Shown here in pieces: positions 10,454-24,115 of a stretch of DNA of 64,000 nucleotides. The notes beneath the pieces were generated by a model. That model saw only the letters and a list, made by a program, of their open reading frames with translations, was not told where the DNA came from and ran no database searches. Where the stretch lies: positions 558,001-622,000 of the forward strand of contig VTFK01000263.1 of assembly GCA_009617715.1 (NCBI GenBank), written 5' to 3'. The DNA comes from Plectrocnemia conspersa. Taxonomy: Eukaryota > Arthropoda > Insecta > Trichoptera > Polycentropodidae. Position 1 is the first letter of the stretch; each line of letters starts with the position of its first letter. Position numbers and translations under genes: made by a program.

Positions 10454-11578
10454 ATGAAAATAGGTGTAGAATGGCCAATAAACGGATACTTAATCTTGCT
10501 CTCATTCTATAATAAAAATAAAATTACCTTAAACAGAAAATACTCGTTCACTGGTTATTTAACTTTTATTTTATCGTTGTCATGACATCGAATAATAAAA
10601 AAATAATATTTTGTTTCTTCAATGGTTGCCTTAAATACGAAAAATTAGTTTACAGTGTCTTCATATTTAATGTAAGTTTTTTATATTCCTCAAAAATCAT
10701 GATGTCATTTATTCGTGCTTTTTTAAGGCAATGCCTACGTTAATAGTTTATCTAATTTTTTCATCATCGGAATCTGTTCTCATACAAAAATTTTTTATTG
10801 ATTTTTTTTATTATGGATTTTGCAAATATATTAAAACGTTTGCTGTTCATGTCCAAGTACACATTTTGGATATTATTTTAATGTTAAACGCTTGTATCTA
10901 ATTTCAAGTTAAAATATTATTTTTTATTAAACATATTAACTGTTGAGCTATCCATAATAAATTATATAGTTATATTTTTATAAAACATAAGAAAGTTGTT
11001 TTTTAAAATAAAACAATAAATACTTTGCGAAATTATTTATAAATACTCCACAAATTATATACTTTTAAAATTTTTTCTTCACAGATTATGTTTCGTTTTA
11101 AATTTACATATCGACTTATCCAAGCTTTTAATAAATAATTTAAGAAACACCTATTCAGTGATTTAATGATTTTTTTTAATACACTTGTGTATAAGAAACA
11201 TGTTTTCTATAAGCTTAAAAAGCTCATTTTTAAAGAATTTTCCTAGCTCAATTTTAATTAATCATCACAACCAGGCCCAACGAGATTGGGGGGGGGGGGC
11301 CAGTCGATGTAAATAACCGGGGCCCGAATATTTTTTTTAAGGTGGAAAGTTTCGAAAATTTTATTCCTATATCGAACGATCGATCGACATATTTTTGATA
11401 TTAATGTACCGGATCTCCGTTCCTTCATCTATTAGTTTACGACTTTTTTCAATTATCCATGGGTCACAGTGAAAAAATATGAAATTGTTTCCATTTTCGT
11501 TTATACAAGAAAAAGCATATTTGTGCAAACTGTGAGTCTTTATAATATTATATTTTAGATACCACTCAAATTTTTTTT
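10454..11578. other. AT-rich noncoding stretch with a 12-G run
   Basis: No gene is visible. The only outstanding feature is an uninterrupted run of 12 G at 11288-11299, followed shortly by CCGGGGCCCG. In this AT-rich setting the patch is likely repeat-derived. Confidence 0.4.
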
Positions 11579-11940
11579 TTAATAATAATAAAATACTCTT
11601 AAAAGTAGCAACAATAACTCCCGAAGTGACGGCGATCCCTTAAATGACTTCATAATAAGCAGCAAAATGCTATGACCATCCATGTCAAAGTCTACTTCAG
11701 AATATGTATATAAAGATAGTTTTAATTTGAACTTCCGTATCAGGATAAAATATTGGTGTTCGTAAACTGTGTAGACGGAAACCATGCTGTTGGTCCACAA
11801 AGCTTTGTTGACAGTGAGTTTCAATATACGAGTATATGTGGGAAATTATTACAAATAGTTTATCTAACGCATAGAACACTGAAACTGATGTTTGAATATC
11901 TCCCTTTTTGTGGATCAGTGTAACTTTTGCATTATACATT
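11579..11940 (-). pseudogene. Decayed non-LTR (LINE) reverse transcriptase fragment
   Basis: On the minus strand, overlapping frames keep pieces of a LINE reverse transcriptase in the right order: KVTLIHKKGD, then SFVDQQHGFR (compare the typical QHGFRxGRST), then VDFDMDGHSILL (compare FSKAFDxVDHxILL). Stops and frameshifts separate them. The catalytic FADD block is not found. The clade is uncertain, jockey-like by the wording of the motifs. Confidence 0.65.
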
Positions 11941-14840
11941 TTTGCCGAGTAAACTATGACGTTTCAATATAGTATATGCGCTTTAAAGGAGCAGCCAAAC
12001 TGATTTTATAACATTTTAAAATTAAATTAGGAACCATATTTGATCCAGAGGATTCAGCATTCAGGCTTTAGCTTACTGAAGCCATATTTTAAATCCGAAA
12101 GCTCGACTTATATATTAAAATATATTTACATAATTACGGCATAAATATAATATACATATAAATTAAAAATATATAAGAGTTCCACAAAGTAAAAATATAT
12201 ATAAAATTAATTACAAATTAAAGTAAATAATCACTATTAGTATTAAAAGTATGTTAAGAGTAATATAATAACTCAAACCCAAAATATTAATATTATTTTA
12301 TGAGTCTCATTTTTTTAATGATGATTAATCTGTGCATTTATGTATACATACTATATATGTTGAATGACCAACTTTGGACTGATCGCTTACATTGTTCTTA
12401 AAAAATCATCAAGTCGAATCCAATAAAATTAAAGCAAGTAATTAAGTGCCAACATTTTATTTACTGCTTTACGAGGCTAGCTTGTTTCTAAAATACCTCT
12501 AATTGTTTTCTATTTTAGTTTTATTAAAATATGTCGAGTCAAGTGACATTCATTCTTAGATATCATAGGTTAGCATTAAACGAACACACATTAAAAAATA
12601 AAATTGAAATAAGTTATTCTATAAATTTACTTTATGGTTTAAGACGTAATATGAATTAAATAAATAACAAGCAAATGTGAAATTAAAAAAATTAAAAAAA
12701 TTATAGATTGTAGATAAATTACCTGTAAAACAATAATCGATAAATAACTTTGCTGGCGACACAAAAATTAAAATAGTATGATTTTATCTTAACAGATGTG
12801 ACCTTGAGCTTTCAAAAATAGCTAGTTAATCACGTTTCAACACTTACGTAAAAGTCACTTATTTCAAATAAATTTTCCATTAATTTTACATTTATATTGT
12901 TATTGAAATTAAATAATCACCTAAGTATTCATGAAAATCCATAATAACCGTATAATATGTAATTGATCAAATTCTAATAATACTATTATTATCTTAAATA
13001 TATTAGATGAAATTCGAAGCCAGTGATGAGTGTTGGTATTGGTCTATATTTATAACCAACATTTACTATCCTAAACATATTTTCGTTTTATATCTAATAT
13101 TTTTTGTATTATATATTATATTAAAATAGATATTAAAAATTAAAGAATAATATTTATTATTCACAACAGCCACTAAAATTACATTTATTTTATAATCTTT
13201 TATTAAAATATATTATTAATAACCATACATATTACATACTGGATAAGCATATTATTTAATCATAGAACGTATGTTTGAGTCGTAAAATAAAAGGTTAAAA
13301 TTACATTATTAATCTAACTATTTTACATTTCGATGGAACAAGCACTCTAGAATCGTGTCTTCTCTAATCGAGTTACCCAAATTACTCTTGTTATTTAGAA
13401 GTTTGCTAAACACTAATAGGGTTAACGTTCATTATTACTAAACGAATTCTAACATAATTGTAGTACTAATGAAATTATTTCGCATAACTAACCACGGAGC
13501 TTTGTTGAAAGCTGTTTTGTGAGACGGACCTATAAATAAAGCTAGTTTTAAAATATCTCGTACAAGCGTTGATTTTAGAGAACAAAAAAAGTGTTACTAA
13601 ACTAAGGTAACTTATTTTTAAATACACGATTAGGTATTTTTAATATTCTACATTAAGAAGTGATTTAAATGGTTTCTCTTAAAATATTATGTATAAAATA
13701 TAATTTGAAAGGTTGTCATTTATGTATTTTATATATAATATAAGCTGTTACATCAAACAAACTTTGAAAGTGTTACAATTTCAGCTAAAAATATCGTTTT
13801 CATTATACCAAGTCGTGCAGATATGACACAGTTGAAAAACAAACGTTTTTTGGCATTGTACCAGTTGTTTTATTTTCTTCTGCAATTGCGATTTAGAAAA
13901 AAAACTAATTTGCCATACTAAAAATAGCCCAAGCGATTGCATTGATATTTCCACGTGGTTATTTTAAAGCGTGAGAATTAAAATTAAATCCTTTAGATCG
14001 GATATAAATTTAAGATTTGATTAAGTCAAATGTCTGCCAAAGTAGCTGGCGAAAGTGTAATAAACAATTGCGTTTAAGAAAATTTAGATATATCTTTTGG
14101 CATAGGTTCAAAACAAAGGTTATTCTATGAAATAGTAATAACTGCAATCCATTCTTTATTATTTTCATATAATATAATATTTTTGATATTTATTTTAATT
14201 TTATCAATATATTTTTATTTTATATTATTATATAAATATTACAATAGTTGCTTATGCAATATCTGTGGACTTCTGATAAAATATATTTTCAGCTACGTAA
14301 CAAACAAGCCAAGTTTTCCGATGAAATTTTCACTCGAAAAGGATTTTCCGTTGTCCCTAACAGATGTCATTAACAACTTATTTTCGTAATTTCTTATTCG
14401 TGAATTTTTAATTTTAATAATTTAATGTAAATATATTTTAATGTATAAAACATATTGACGGATTTAAATATAATTTATTTTATTTTTAATGCTTTTCTAT
14501 ATATAATATACAATTATAAATATTAAATCTAACACTTAAATACTTGTGACGTTTGCTTTATATGTGTATAAATATCAAAAATCAATCAACAATATTATTT
14601 CAATTACATATTAAGATTTAAATTAATAAATAGAATTTTCTTAAGCAACTGTCAGAATAATAAAAAAATATATAATATTTTTTATGAGATAATTATTGTA
14701 CATTATTTTTTTATATTTTGATTATGAAAATTTTATTTTTTAATTAAAGAGTATTTAAATAATTAACATATATTTTAAATACATATGCATTTTATTTATC
14801 CAACGTGTAATTATTGTATTAAATTCTCTAATACACTACA
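11941..14840. other. AT-rich noncoding stretch
   Basis: Long AT-rich sequence with short homopolymer runs. I see no exon, RNA gene or recognisable repeat. Confidence 0.5.
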
Positions 14841-14960
14841 GACTTGAATGACGTCAGAGTTGGTAACCATGGCGACAGGTCAGATGAATAAAATCTCTCT
14901 CACTCTTCTATCACCTTACTTTCTATCTCACTTTATAAGCGTACGACATTCTCTGAGAAT
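14840..14960. promoter_or_regulatory. Island with TGACGTCA palindrome, X-box-like site and GA-rich tract
   Basis: TGACGTCA lies at 14849-14856. Directly after it is GGTAACCATGGCGACA, which on the other strand matches the RFX X-box at 13 of 14 positions. A CT-rich tract (GAGA on the other strand) follows, and then TTTATAAG near 14932. The cluster looks like a control element; no transcript evidence is available from sequence alone. Confidence 0.35.
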
Positions 14961-15189
14961 GTATTTGTATCATATAATATACATATATACATACAATGCT
15001 CACACGTAAAAAATATGTAATATTATATATCGACTTCGAAATATCAAAGCAATTACAGAAATAATTTTAGATAAATCAGACTTTCAATTTCAATCGATCG
15101 TCTCAATAAAAAATAATGAGTGTACAAGGGGATCGATTAATGTCATTATTATATTTTTTCTATCACGTCCAGTATTATTTATATTTAAT

Positions 15190-15460
15190 ACGGAATGTCG
15201 TACTTCGCTTTGAAGAACTCGACCTCATCGCAAGGATACGCATTCCTTTTTCAATGATTTGTCCTTTGTTCAGGGACGTAACCGTTCGTCAGGGATATAG
15301 CCCCGGTCCAAGGATTCGGCCTCGGAAAATCTGCTCCAGTTCGAGGCGATGAATTGATGAATGAATTTCCTTTGTGGTGTGGAGGCTGCGGCGCACGCAA
15401 CAAGGACCTGAATGATGCTAGCACACATTCAAAATCTCGACGCTAAACACACAGACACGC
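15190..15460. other. GC-richer patch, unassigned
   Basis: A patch of higher G+C containing one 78-codon open frame (15116-15352, plus strand) without a recognisable domain. It could be a repeat or a regulatory stretch. No terminal repeats or target duplication found. Confidence 0.25.
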
Positions 15461-16993
15461 CTATTTGTATATGTATGTGTCATTGTAGGGTTGTCAGGTA
15501 AATATATTCATAAAATAATTAAAATTTTATTAGAAAACAATACAATTTTTCAAATTTAGTTAGTATACGTTAATTTCAATACTGAGAAAAAAGATTCATG
15601 TATTTACAGCATTTTGTAAACTAATATGCAACTTTTAAATCATCAAATAAAACGTTAAGTGTTTTTTTTTTAAATACTTTTAAGTTTATTTTAAAATATT
15701 TTTAATTATCAAGACTACAACGCTCATATTAAATCGGCATATTAAAAAAATAACATACTCATGCCACACAAAATATTAATACAGATACTTAATGATCTAC
15801 CTGATTAACGACCGCCTGGACTTATGACCTTGGAGAAGGAATAAGGGAAAATAATTGAAGAAGTACAGTTTAAGTTCACAGTAAAGAAGTGTATGCGGCT
15901 ATATTATAACTAGAAGCTATGGATCCGAATGTTGAACGGTTCAGCGAAACGATAAATAAATGAACATTTACGATGCAATCGTGAAATTTATCAAGAGAAA
16001 AAAACGAGATTATTTTTTAATACTACTCGAAGACCCCTACACTTAAAACAAGTTCTATATTTTCGCGTCATCTTTCATCTAGGCCCCTACAGTTCCTGAC
16101 AAACCTGCTGATAACTTCGATGATGACACTGATGATTTTAAAGGATTCGATGAATAATAGTCACATGAACGAAACTCAGTCGTTAAGTGAGGAGTATCTG
16201 TAATAAAATCCTGAAACACAATCGCGTACGATTTTAAAAGGACCGCCGGCCTAGTTTAATAAACAAAAAACCATATTTCTAACGTTAACGCTGATAAAAT
16301 ATTGCACCAAAGCTACGAAAATATTTCGTTAAACAAACCAAAAATTCAATAAAATGAATGCTTTAATACATTATTATACATTATATGTATATATTTATGC
16401 AATTCATTATAAAATTTCATTGAATGAAACATACGGATTTTTTTTAATTCCTCTATAATATGAATTTGGCTTCTTAGATTAGATTAGATCTTAAAGAAGA
16501 AAGGGGTATGCGGAATTTGATTCTCTTCTCATCAGCAAAAACAGTTTGAAGGTCAATATTTCAATCATTATTTACCTAGACATAGACTATTTTCATTTCT
16601 CGAGAAATAAGAATCATCGAAATATTTTGGATTTTGCAAATATGTAATTAATGGCATCAGTGTCTGGTTTCTTCAATTATATATTTTTCTTTAATTGCCT
16701 GTTGAAATTTCGAGTTTAGCTCAGAATTGATATATTCTAATTGTTTTAACAAAAAAAATAAGGGCCTTTTGGCTGGCAATAATAATCGTTTAGCCCTAAA
16801 TCGTTTTGCATTCTGCTGTTTCCAATGCGAAATAAATTATTATCGGATCGGGTTCGAAAACCACCAAAACAAAAATAAAGCCGCCGGCCGGTTAGAGTAA
16901 TAGAAAACCGGCAAAATTTTATTGGTCATTACAATACTTTCGATCTTCCGTGAAAGTATGTATATTTTCAAACATCTACAAAGAACACCTTCG

Positions 16994-17021
16994 ATTCATC
17001 TGCAGGAGAGTGCAGATGAAT
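16994..17021. repeat. Perfect 11-bp inverted repeat carrying a CATCTG/CAGATG pair
   Basis: ATTCATCTGCA (16994-17004), six bases GGAGAG, then TGCAGATGAAT (17011-17021). The arms are perfect and each holds a CATCTG-type E-box, so this can be read either as a small hairpin or as a symmetric bHLH site. Confidence 0.6.
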
Positions 17022-17639
17022 TGTAGTGGAGTAACAGGTCGTCGAATTAGTAGTATTAAAATTAATTAGTGTGTGTTTGAGTTTTTGCGAGCCCTTTTAT
17101 GTGTTTTCTGCGAGCAGCTTTGACCAAATATTAACGTGTTTTTTGAGACTAATCAGTGCAGATGTTTTTATCTGTCCCTAATAACGTTCTTATCTTTCGC
17201 TTCATGTGTTCTTACATGGTAGTAATTTATAAATCATCTTGTGGCTATTTACGATAATAAATAAAAGAAAAGTTTTTACAAGAAAATACACAAACAAATT
17301 TTAACCGTATGAATGAAAACTTTACTTTCAAGAAAATATAGTAATACAAACACATATAAAAGTATTTAAGCACATTGATATACGGATGGTAGACCCAATG
17401 CAATTTTTACTTCTGGAACTTTAAATAACGATTTTCATTTTTACTTGAGAATGTATTATACAATATAATTCTATTATATATAATTACACAAGAAAGTGTA
17501 AAATTAGGGATATTTAATAGATATTATAGTCTATGAATATTTATATTTCTATAAGCTTATTTTTATAACTAAATATATTTGAGTCCACCATCGTTTATTT
17601 TCATGTAATAAATTAAAATATTTTTAGTAGACATTGGCA

Positions 17640-17830
17640 TCCCTTTAACTACTGCACCCCGGCCAAATGTGACCCAGTTGTCCAACCCCAACCCGATCAA
17701 ACTCTCTCCATGACGTCACGTTTTCAGGGTGACGCCGAAAGGGACGAGGGGAGGTCCTGGAAACTGGGTCAACTTCATTCTGAAATATAGGCTTTCAGCC
17801 ATGGCTGGCTAGCCGCTCTGGCACGCCTCA
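17640..17830. promoter_or_regulatory. GC-rich island with TGACGTCA
   Basis: TGACGTCACG begins at 17711. A related GGTGACGCC follows about 17 bases later. There is no open frame of interest or splice signal. Candidate enhancer or promoter because it shares the palindrome and base composition with other islands in this window. Confidence 0.35.
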
Positions 17831-19339
17831 GGGAAAAATATTTTTAAACACAAAATACGATAAACCTTATTATATACTAAAATAAACGACACAACAAACA
17901 ATTTATTTTTAATAGAAATATATAGTTACGAATTTAAAAATTAAATGTTCTGACAGGATACTGTATAGTGCGAACACTTTGTTGTGAAAAGGTCAAACGT
18001 CATGCTCCGATTATATTGTTCATAAAGCGCAAAAATCAATAATCCTCTTATCTGTTTTATGATTATATGAAATAATTGGTAGATATTTAAGATAATATTT
18101 TTAAATATAAATTTATTTAGACAATATTGTATGCATTTTCAAATGTATTATAAGAGTTTCTTAAATTTGTAACGTAATCATTAAAGTGAGCAATTAAACA
18201 AATTAACATAGAATTTATCTAATCCTATATATTTTAAACTGGTAATTTACTGTTGTATTTTATAAAAACTAACTCTAAAACCCACAAACGTGTGAGAATA
18301 TTTTTAATTACAAAATCTTCCAGTAATCATTTAAAATAATACGCCAAAACTATACCATTTTTTGTTACTAATTATATTTAACGCATATAATTATATTAGA
18401 AAACAGAAAAAAAAAATGTGAAAACGATCACATTATCTATAAACTTTTTAATTCTGCATATTATTTAATCACTCACAAGTCACGAGTCAGTTGTTCATGA
18501 TTCTCATGACTTTGATAAACAAAAAAAAGTAAAAGGTAAAACATTTACTATAAATTATTCGCGGCTAATAATACATTGTAATAGCAACTAAAGTATACAA
18601 AAGCAGATATTTATTGTAGTATTTTTATACATTTCGAGCTTTTGGATTTGTTCCAACTAATATGAACAATTGGAGACTGTTTTTATACGACTCCTGGCTG
18701 TTATTCAAATTCTTCTCGCGTCTGATCTGAATTTCTTTCCAGCAGTGCTTTCTGTTGTGGATTTTAATCATCAGATTCCATCACCTGGTCAGATGGTCGG
18801 TGACTTACTGTGTAACGAAAGCAGTTGCACATTAAGCTTTTTAAAAAATAAAAGTCTTAAAATATAGTGTTTTTATTGCTACATTTAAATGATTACATAA
18901 ATATAATTGTATTATATGCCATCTGATGACTGTGCGATAAATGTATTTTTAAGCAAATATTGTTAATATTTTGTATTATCGAAATTGTAATGAAAATAAT
19001 TACTTATTCTGTTCCTTCAGAAACGATTTAAATTGATTTGATTTGAACCAACAGCTTTTAACTTATAAAGCATGATTTGCATTCTCTGTCAGCGTTTTTT
19101 ACAATATGGAATAAATAACGAATGTTTAATGTTTACTATATAATATAACATTATCTTTAAATATACATTGCTTTACTAAAATAATTTTTTTATCATAAAA
19201 TAATAATTTTCTTTAGATGAAATAGATTAGGTGTATGTTTGATATATTAAATCGTACTATATCATATTTTTACTATGTATTTTAGTAATTATGTTATAAT
19301 ATTGTTTTATAATAAAATGCAGTAAATGATCGAGTTTGA

Positions 19340-19560
19340 ATTCCGCAGTCTATTTCCAACCTCCATTCGTAAGCGCTATTTCTGAATACGTGGAACTTGT
19401 ACCAATTTTACAAGGCTAAAAATATGGCTGTATGAACGGAGCTCCAACAACGGTTTATCGACAGCATCCAATGACGTCATATCCGACTAAAGTGGTGGGG
19501 GAAGGAGAAAGCGAGACGGATGTATGATGCGACTTAATCAATGAATCTGAAACGGAGGTG
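19340..19560. promoter_or_regulatory. Island with MEF2-like site and TGACGTCA
   Basis: CTAAAAATAT (from about 19423; nine of ten MEF2 positions) and TGACGTCA at 19472-19479, about 50 bp apart, in a GC-richer patch. The same pairing of motifs occurs at 32.3 kb. Confidence 0.35.
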
Positions 19561-22500
19561 TATGTGAAAATTACATTGATGTATGTATTTTTATTAAGCA
19601 ATTTATGTTTCAGACTCAATGATTTTATTATAAAAATATTTGAATAATAATTTTAGGTGTGTTATCTTTCCCCGTGAAAATAATATAATTAATAAAAATA
19701 ATTGCTTACTACCTGTTTGGTTTCATATTTCATTTTTATTTTAGAAAAATGTAGTGCTTGCAAAAATAAAAAAATAGTAAATGTCAAATATTAATGGCAA
19801 TTTGATCCGATACACAATTAAATATCTCTTTACCGGAAAAATGAAAGCATTAGTTACACAATAAAACATTTATAAATGATAGCTAATATTGAGAATTTTA
19901 TATTAATAAAATAATGTTAAAATATGTATCTAAGAGTTTAATATATCACAAAATTAAATCTTAAAAATATTCAGAAGATTTGGAATAAAATGATTTCGAT
20001 AATCAATCGTTTCATAAAAAATGAAACGCTATGAGAGTCTAACTTTAATTAAGCTTAGTGTGAAAAACTAAAAGAAGAAAGTTTTATTTTACTGGCAAAT
20101 TTTTTTTATTTAACATTGCTAGTTTACTGTTTAAAATTTACTGTTCACTCCAAAGATTATTACTAATAAATACTATCTGATATCTACTGTTTTATTAACA
20201 TCAGTATAAAATATTAATAAAAACAATACAAACGTTTTAGGTGCTTAAAATAAAAATTCAGTAATCTAAACTTGTATAAGCTCATGACTGATAAACAACT
20301 TAACACTGATGTATTTTCCCTAGATTTTCCAAAAAATAATTTACAATAATGTCATAAGGAAAAGATATTTTGCTTCGACATATCCTATTTAATTAAAAAG
20401 CCGGATGTTGCAGAAAAGTAACATATTTAAAGAATTAGACAAATTTTAGCTACACCAAAAAATGACTATATTTTTTAAAGCAATGATTTTTCGTATTATT
20501 AAATAAAAAAACACAAAATTGATTTTAAATTTTAACTGCATAAAAACCCATATTAAAATCTTCAATTTTATATATGATTTATGAAAATAGTACAAAACAG
20601 CAATATTGTTAAAAATGCTTTAATATGAGTTAATTAGTTTATTACGATTCTTATAAATAATCATTAGTATTTAGTCACAATGTTCATAATTGATTAAAGT
20701 TTTAAAAAATCAACATCGTAGTTAATACTTACCATTTTTTCTAAATTGGTGTAATATAATTTTATTTTAAATTATTTAAGGAAAAGATATCTATACATTA
20801 TAATTTACTATTTCCTATTTATATTATTTTTACAGATTATTTTTTCAATAACAATTGGAAAACTTATAAAAAATACGTTTATTTCAAATATATGTAAATT
20901 ATACTTACTTTTAATGTATTTAGCATAGCAAAATAAAATTAAACATAACATCTAGTTCGTAGACAAAATTCTTGACACAGTTAAAAATAATTCGTTTACG
21001 TGTAAGTCGTAGAGAAGCTATTATTCAAACTTAATCACATCTAATAATATAACAGTCACTGAACTACACCATTTAGTATATCAATATTATAAATAATTAA
21101 ATCTAACACATTATAATAACCATCTTATATATAATTGTTCTAAGCCGCTTCCGCTTCCGGAATATAATAATATACGTAAACAAAGGAAATATATTTAATT
21201 ATAATAATAAATAAATTAAAAATTAAATAAATAAATTGCTTTCCGAAGCACTGGTAATACATTCTGTCGTTTCGACCAATAAAAAATAAGCATTCAAATA
21301 TGAATCAAGATGGCCGACAGTACCATGACAACAGTTTTAAATAATTATTATATTTCTTAACAAATTTTTTTTACGCGACAATAATTTTCATTAATTCATC
21401 ATTTGACTGAATATAAATAATCGGATTGCAAATTAACTAGGCGTTTCATAACTATGAAAATTAAATATATACATAATGTGTTGAGGATTAGAAGAATACA
21501 TTGATTAAACTAATCCTCGTAATGAAATCTTTAAATTTTGAATTCCTGGCGACGGGCTTTGAGGCCGAAAAGTGAGTTTTTCCATTTATAATACATAAAC
21601 ATTATCATTGGTTCCGATTTAATGCACATATACGTTAGATTTGACTAAACGTTTAAAACGTACCTAGGTAGGTTTTAAACTTGAACATGTAATATATGCT
21701 TAGTACGTTGAGGTTAATGTCAATCAAACCGTATAAATGCTAATAAAACGTATTTTTTTATCTATTGATATTTGGGGATACTATCTTTTACGAGGTCGCG
21801 TGACAATGATTGTGATGCAATCGGTTATTTGGCTGAAAAAGCTTGGTTACAGCAAAATAAATCAAAACCATTATTGTAGCAAAAAAATTCACCTAGATCG
21901 TTCCGTTCCGAGTGACGACTCGCAATATGTGTAGTTTCTTGGATGCTATCTAATAGACGACATTTTACAATGATTATAAATATGTGATTGCATACCTTGC
22001 ATAATCGATAACCAAAATATCTAAGAGTGGCTTATTTTTAATTCCAATATGGTAAAATATGTATTCATCATGGTTTTTAATCAAGTTTTGTTCTGTGTCA
22101 ACATTCTTCTTTAGGAATAGCCAAATTCAAGCTATTCAGTTACATCAAACTTATGTAGTATGTTCTATATAAAAATACAATACTTGCTGACAGTGACTTC
22201 AACATGAGAAGATTCACTCTTTGTTTATATATACCAATTCTACGTTGTAGCCATATAGGTCATCAAATTGTTTCATCATTGCTTCTGAAAAATAATTAAA
22301 ATCAATAAGATCTTTATCAAGAGTTAAACATTGAACACATTATTACTACTAATATAATCCATAAATTAAATTTAAATGACAACCGAACAAAATTGACAGA
22401 AGTTACTGTAGAGGATTAAACACCTAGATTGACATCTCTTTATCTTCTTCAAAAGTGTCGCAATATGTCATATTTTAATTATTTTCCATACGTAAATGTT

Positions 22501-23990
22501 ATTAGATATATCATTGCTTCTGAAAATTAACTGTAAACGATACTACCTATATAGTGGGTAAAATGAAACTTTTTGTTTATACTAATACAAGATTTTTCAT
22601 TATTACTAGCATTGTAATATGATTAATTTACATTGGCATGTATATCTTTAATTGCCAAATCACTGCTGTTTGTCTTTTAATATTTGATTCTAAAAAGTCA
22701 ATAGTAATTTTATTAGAATAACCATGATATATTATTCATATAACCAAACACTTACTGGCACACTCATAATTTTTAGTTTTAATTATATTGTCTATAATTT
22801 CATGGCTACATCACTTTTAATCATCTTCAATTGACACTTTGTAAAAATGCTGTAATTGTAACATATTTCACTGTTTATTTAATTGCTCAAAACTGAGCGC
22901 AGCGAGCGCTTTCTAGATGACAGAAAAGCTGTCATATGTAAGCAAATTTCAAAGGGAAATCCCTGTTCTAGGCGCGCTTGAGAACGAACTACGAAATTGA
23001 TTTTATTGATTTAAATTGTAAAACACATCAAAATATGTATATAAATCATAAAATTCTAAAAAAAAATATTTTTAGTTTATTCGGGATTTAAAATATAATA
23101 TAAATAATGTGGATTTGTATTAGCTTCTCTGTACAAAAAAAAAATATCTACTTAAATTTTGATGAACGTTGGCCATTTAAAATTATAGTTTTTTGAGAAT
23201 TTTTAACATTTCGCTTGAAAACACATTTTCAACAAAAGGAGGCAAAGTTACAAAATAAGTACAATTCATTACCAACTAACTACTAAGCACATAGTGTAGC
23301 AAAAATCTCTCTTACTGACGCCTTTGAAAGGAAACTGCACAAAATTGTATAACACTAATTTAAATATTTTTTAAATTATAAAGTTTCAGAATAACATTTC
23401 AAGATTTATTCAAAATATTTTTTTCAACCTTAAAAATATATTTTATTTTATTATCGATTTTAAATATTTTTAATTTATTATAGATTTTAAGTATGTTTAG
23501 TTTATTATTAATTTTAAATAAAATATAAACTTTTTGCACTTATTAATTATAAAAATATATAATACTGCGCAGAAAAAAACACTTACTTTAAAAAATATGT
23601 AAATTAAAATATTTTTTAATAAAAATAGACAAAAGTCTCAAAATAATTAATATTTATAAAGCGCACTTTTCGGTATCTCGATAAATAGTAAAATTTAAAT
23701 GCACATTCAAATACATACTAACCTTGTTTATTTAGTATAATAGTCTGAAATTTAGTTTTCCTATTTGTATATTAATTTGTTGAGATATAACGAAAAAGGA
23801 ATAGTATCACTGATCTAAGGTTAAATACCAGATCACTTATCAAACCTAATAGTTTAACCACGAAAATGTATTAAATGCACGTTAAGGCCAAAATTTTAAT
23901 TAATGCTATAAATTTTGATATGATCTATATTTAAACAGTTTAATTCACTTTTGCTGTAAGTCAGGTTATATGTATGTGTGCACTGTTTGC
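19561..23990. other. AT-rich noncoding stretch
   Basis: I see no supported gene. It holds the 30-bp palindrome at 21651 and a small GC-richer spot at 22890-22990 with TGACAG/CTGTCA arms. Short open frames such as 21737-21934 show no domain. Confidence 0.45.
21651..21680. repeat. 30-bp near-perfect palindrome
   Basis: GTTTAAAAC, then G, the palindrome TACCTAGGTA, then G, then GTTTTAAAC. All 30 positions are self-complementary except the single pair flanking the core. There is no loop, so it can form a cruciform or bind a dimer. Confidence 0.8.
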
Positions 23991-24115
23991 ATCGTTTGCA
24001 CGAGTCCTGGTTAGAGAATGTCATAGTTGAGGGGCGCAGTCCTGCGGATGCTGCAAAGCGTTGACGTCATCGTTGGCCTGTTTTCGCTTGTGCACTTGGG
24101 CGTGCGTTCAAACAC
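23990..24115. promoter_or_regulatory. GC-rich island with TGACGTCA
   Basis: TGACGTCA at 24062-24069 inside a sharply bounded GC-richer block. No coding signal. Confidence 0.35.

Noticed and set aside
14183..14389. 68-codon hydrophobic plus-strand frame
   Set aside because: Composition is that of AT-rich noncoding DNA (Phe, Ile, Tyr, Leu runs) and there is no motif or splice support.
18670..18867. 65-codon plus-strand frame with a hydrophobic start, followed by an AATAAA
   Set aside because: It has no ATG (starts at TTG), the only upstream ATG is in another frame, and no family is recognisable.
22217..22284. Minus-strand exon-like stretch: acceptor TTTTCAG followed by AMMKQFDDLYGYNVELVYIN and a stop
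   Set aside because: About 23 codons can be stop-free by chance. A similar TTTTCAGAAGCAATGA also occurs at about 22.5 kb with a different continuation, which suggests local duplication, and no partner exon was found.
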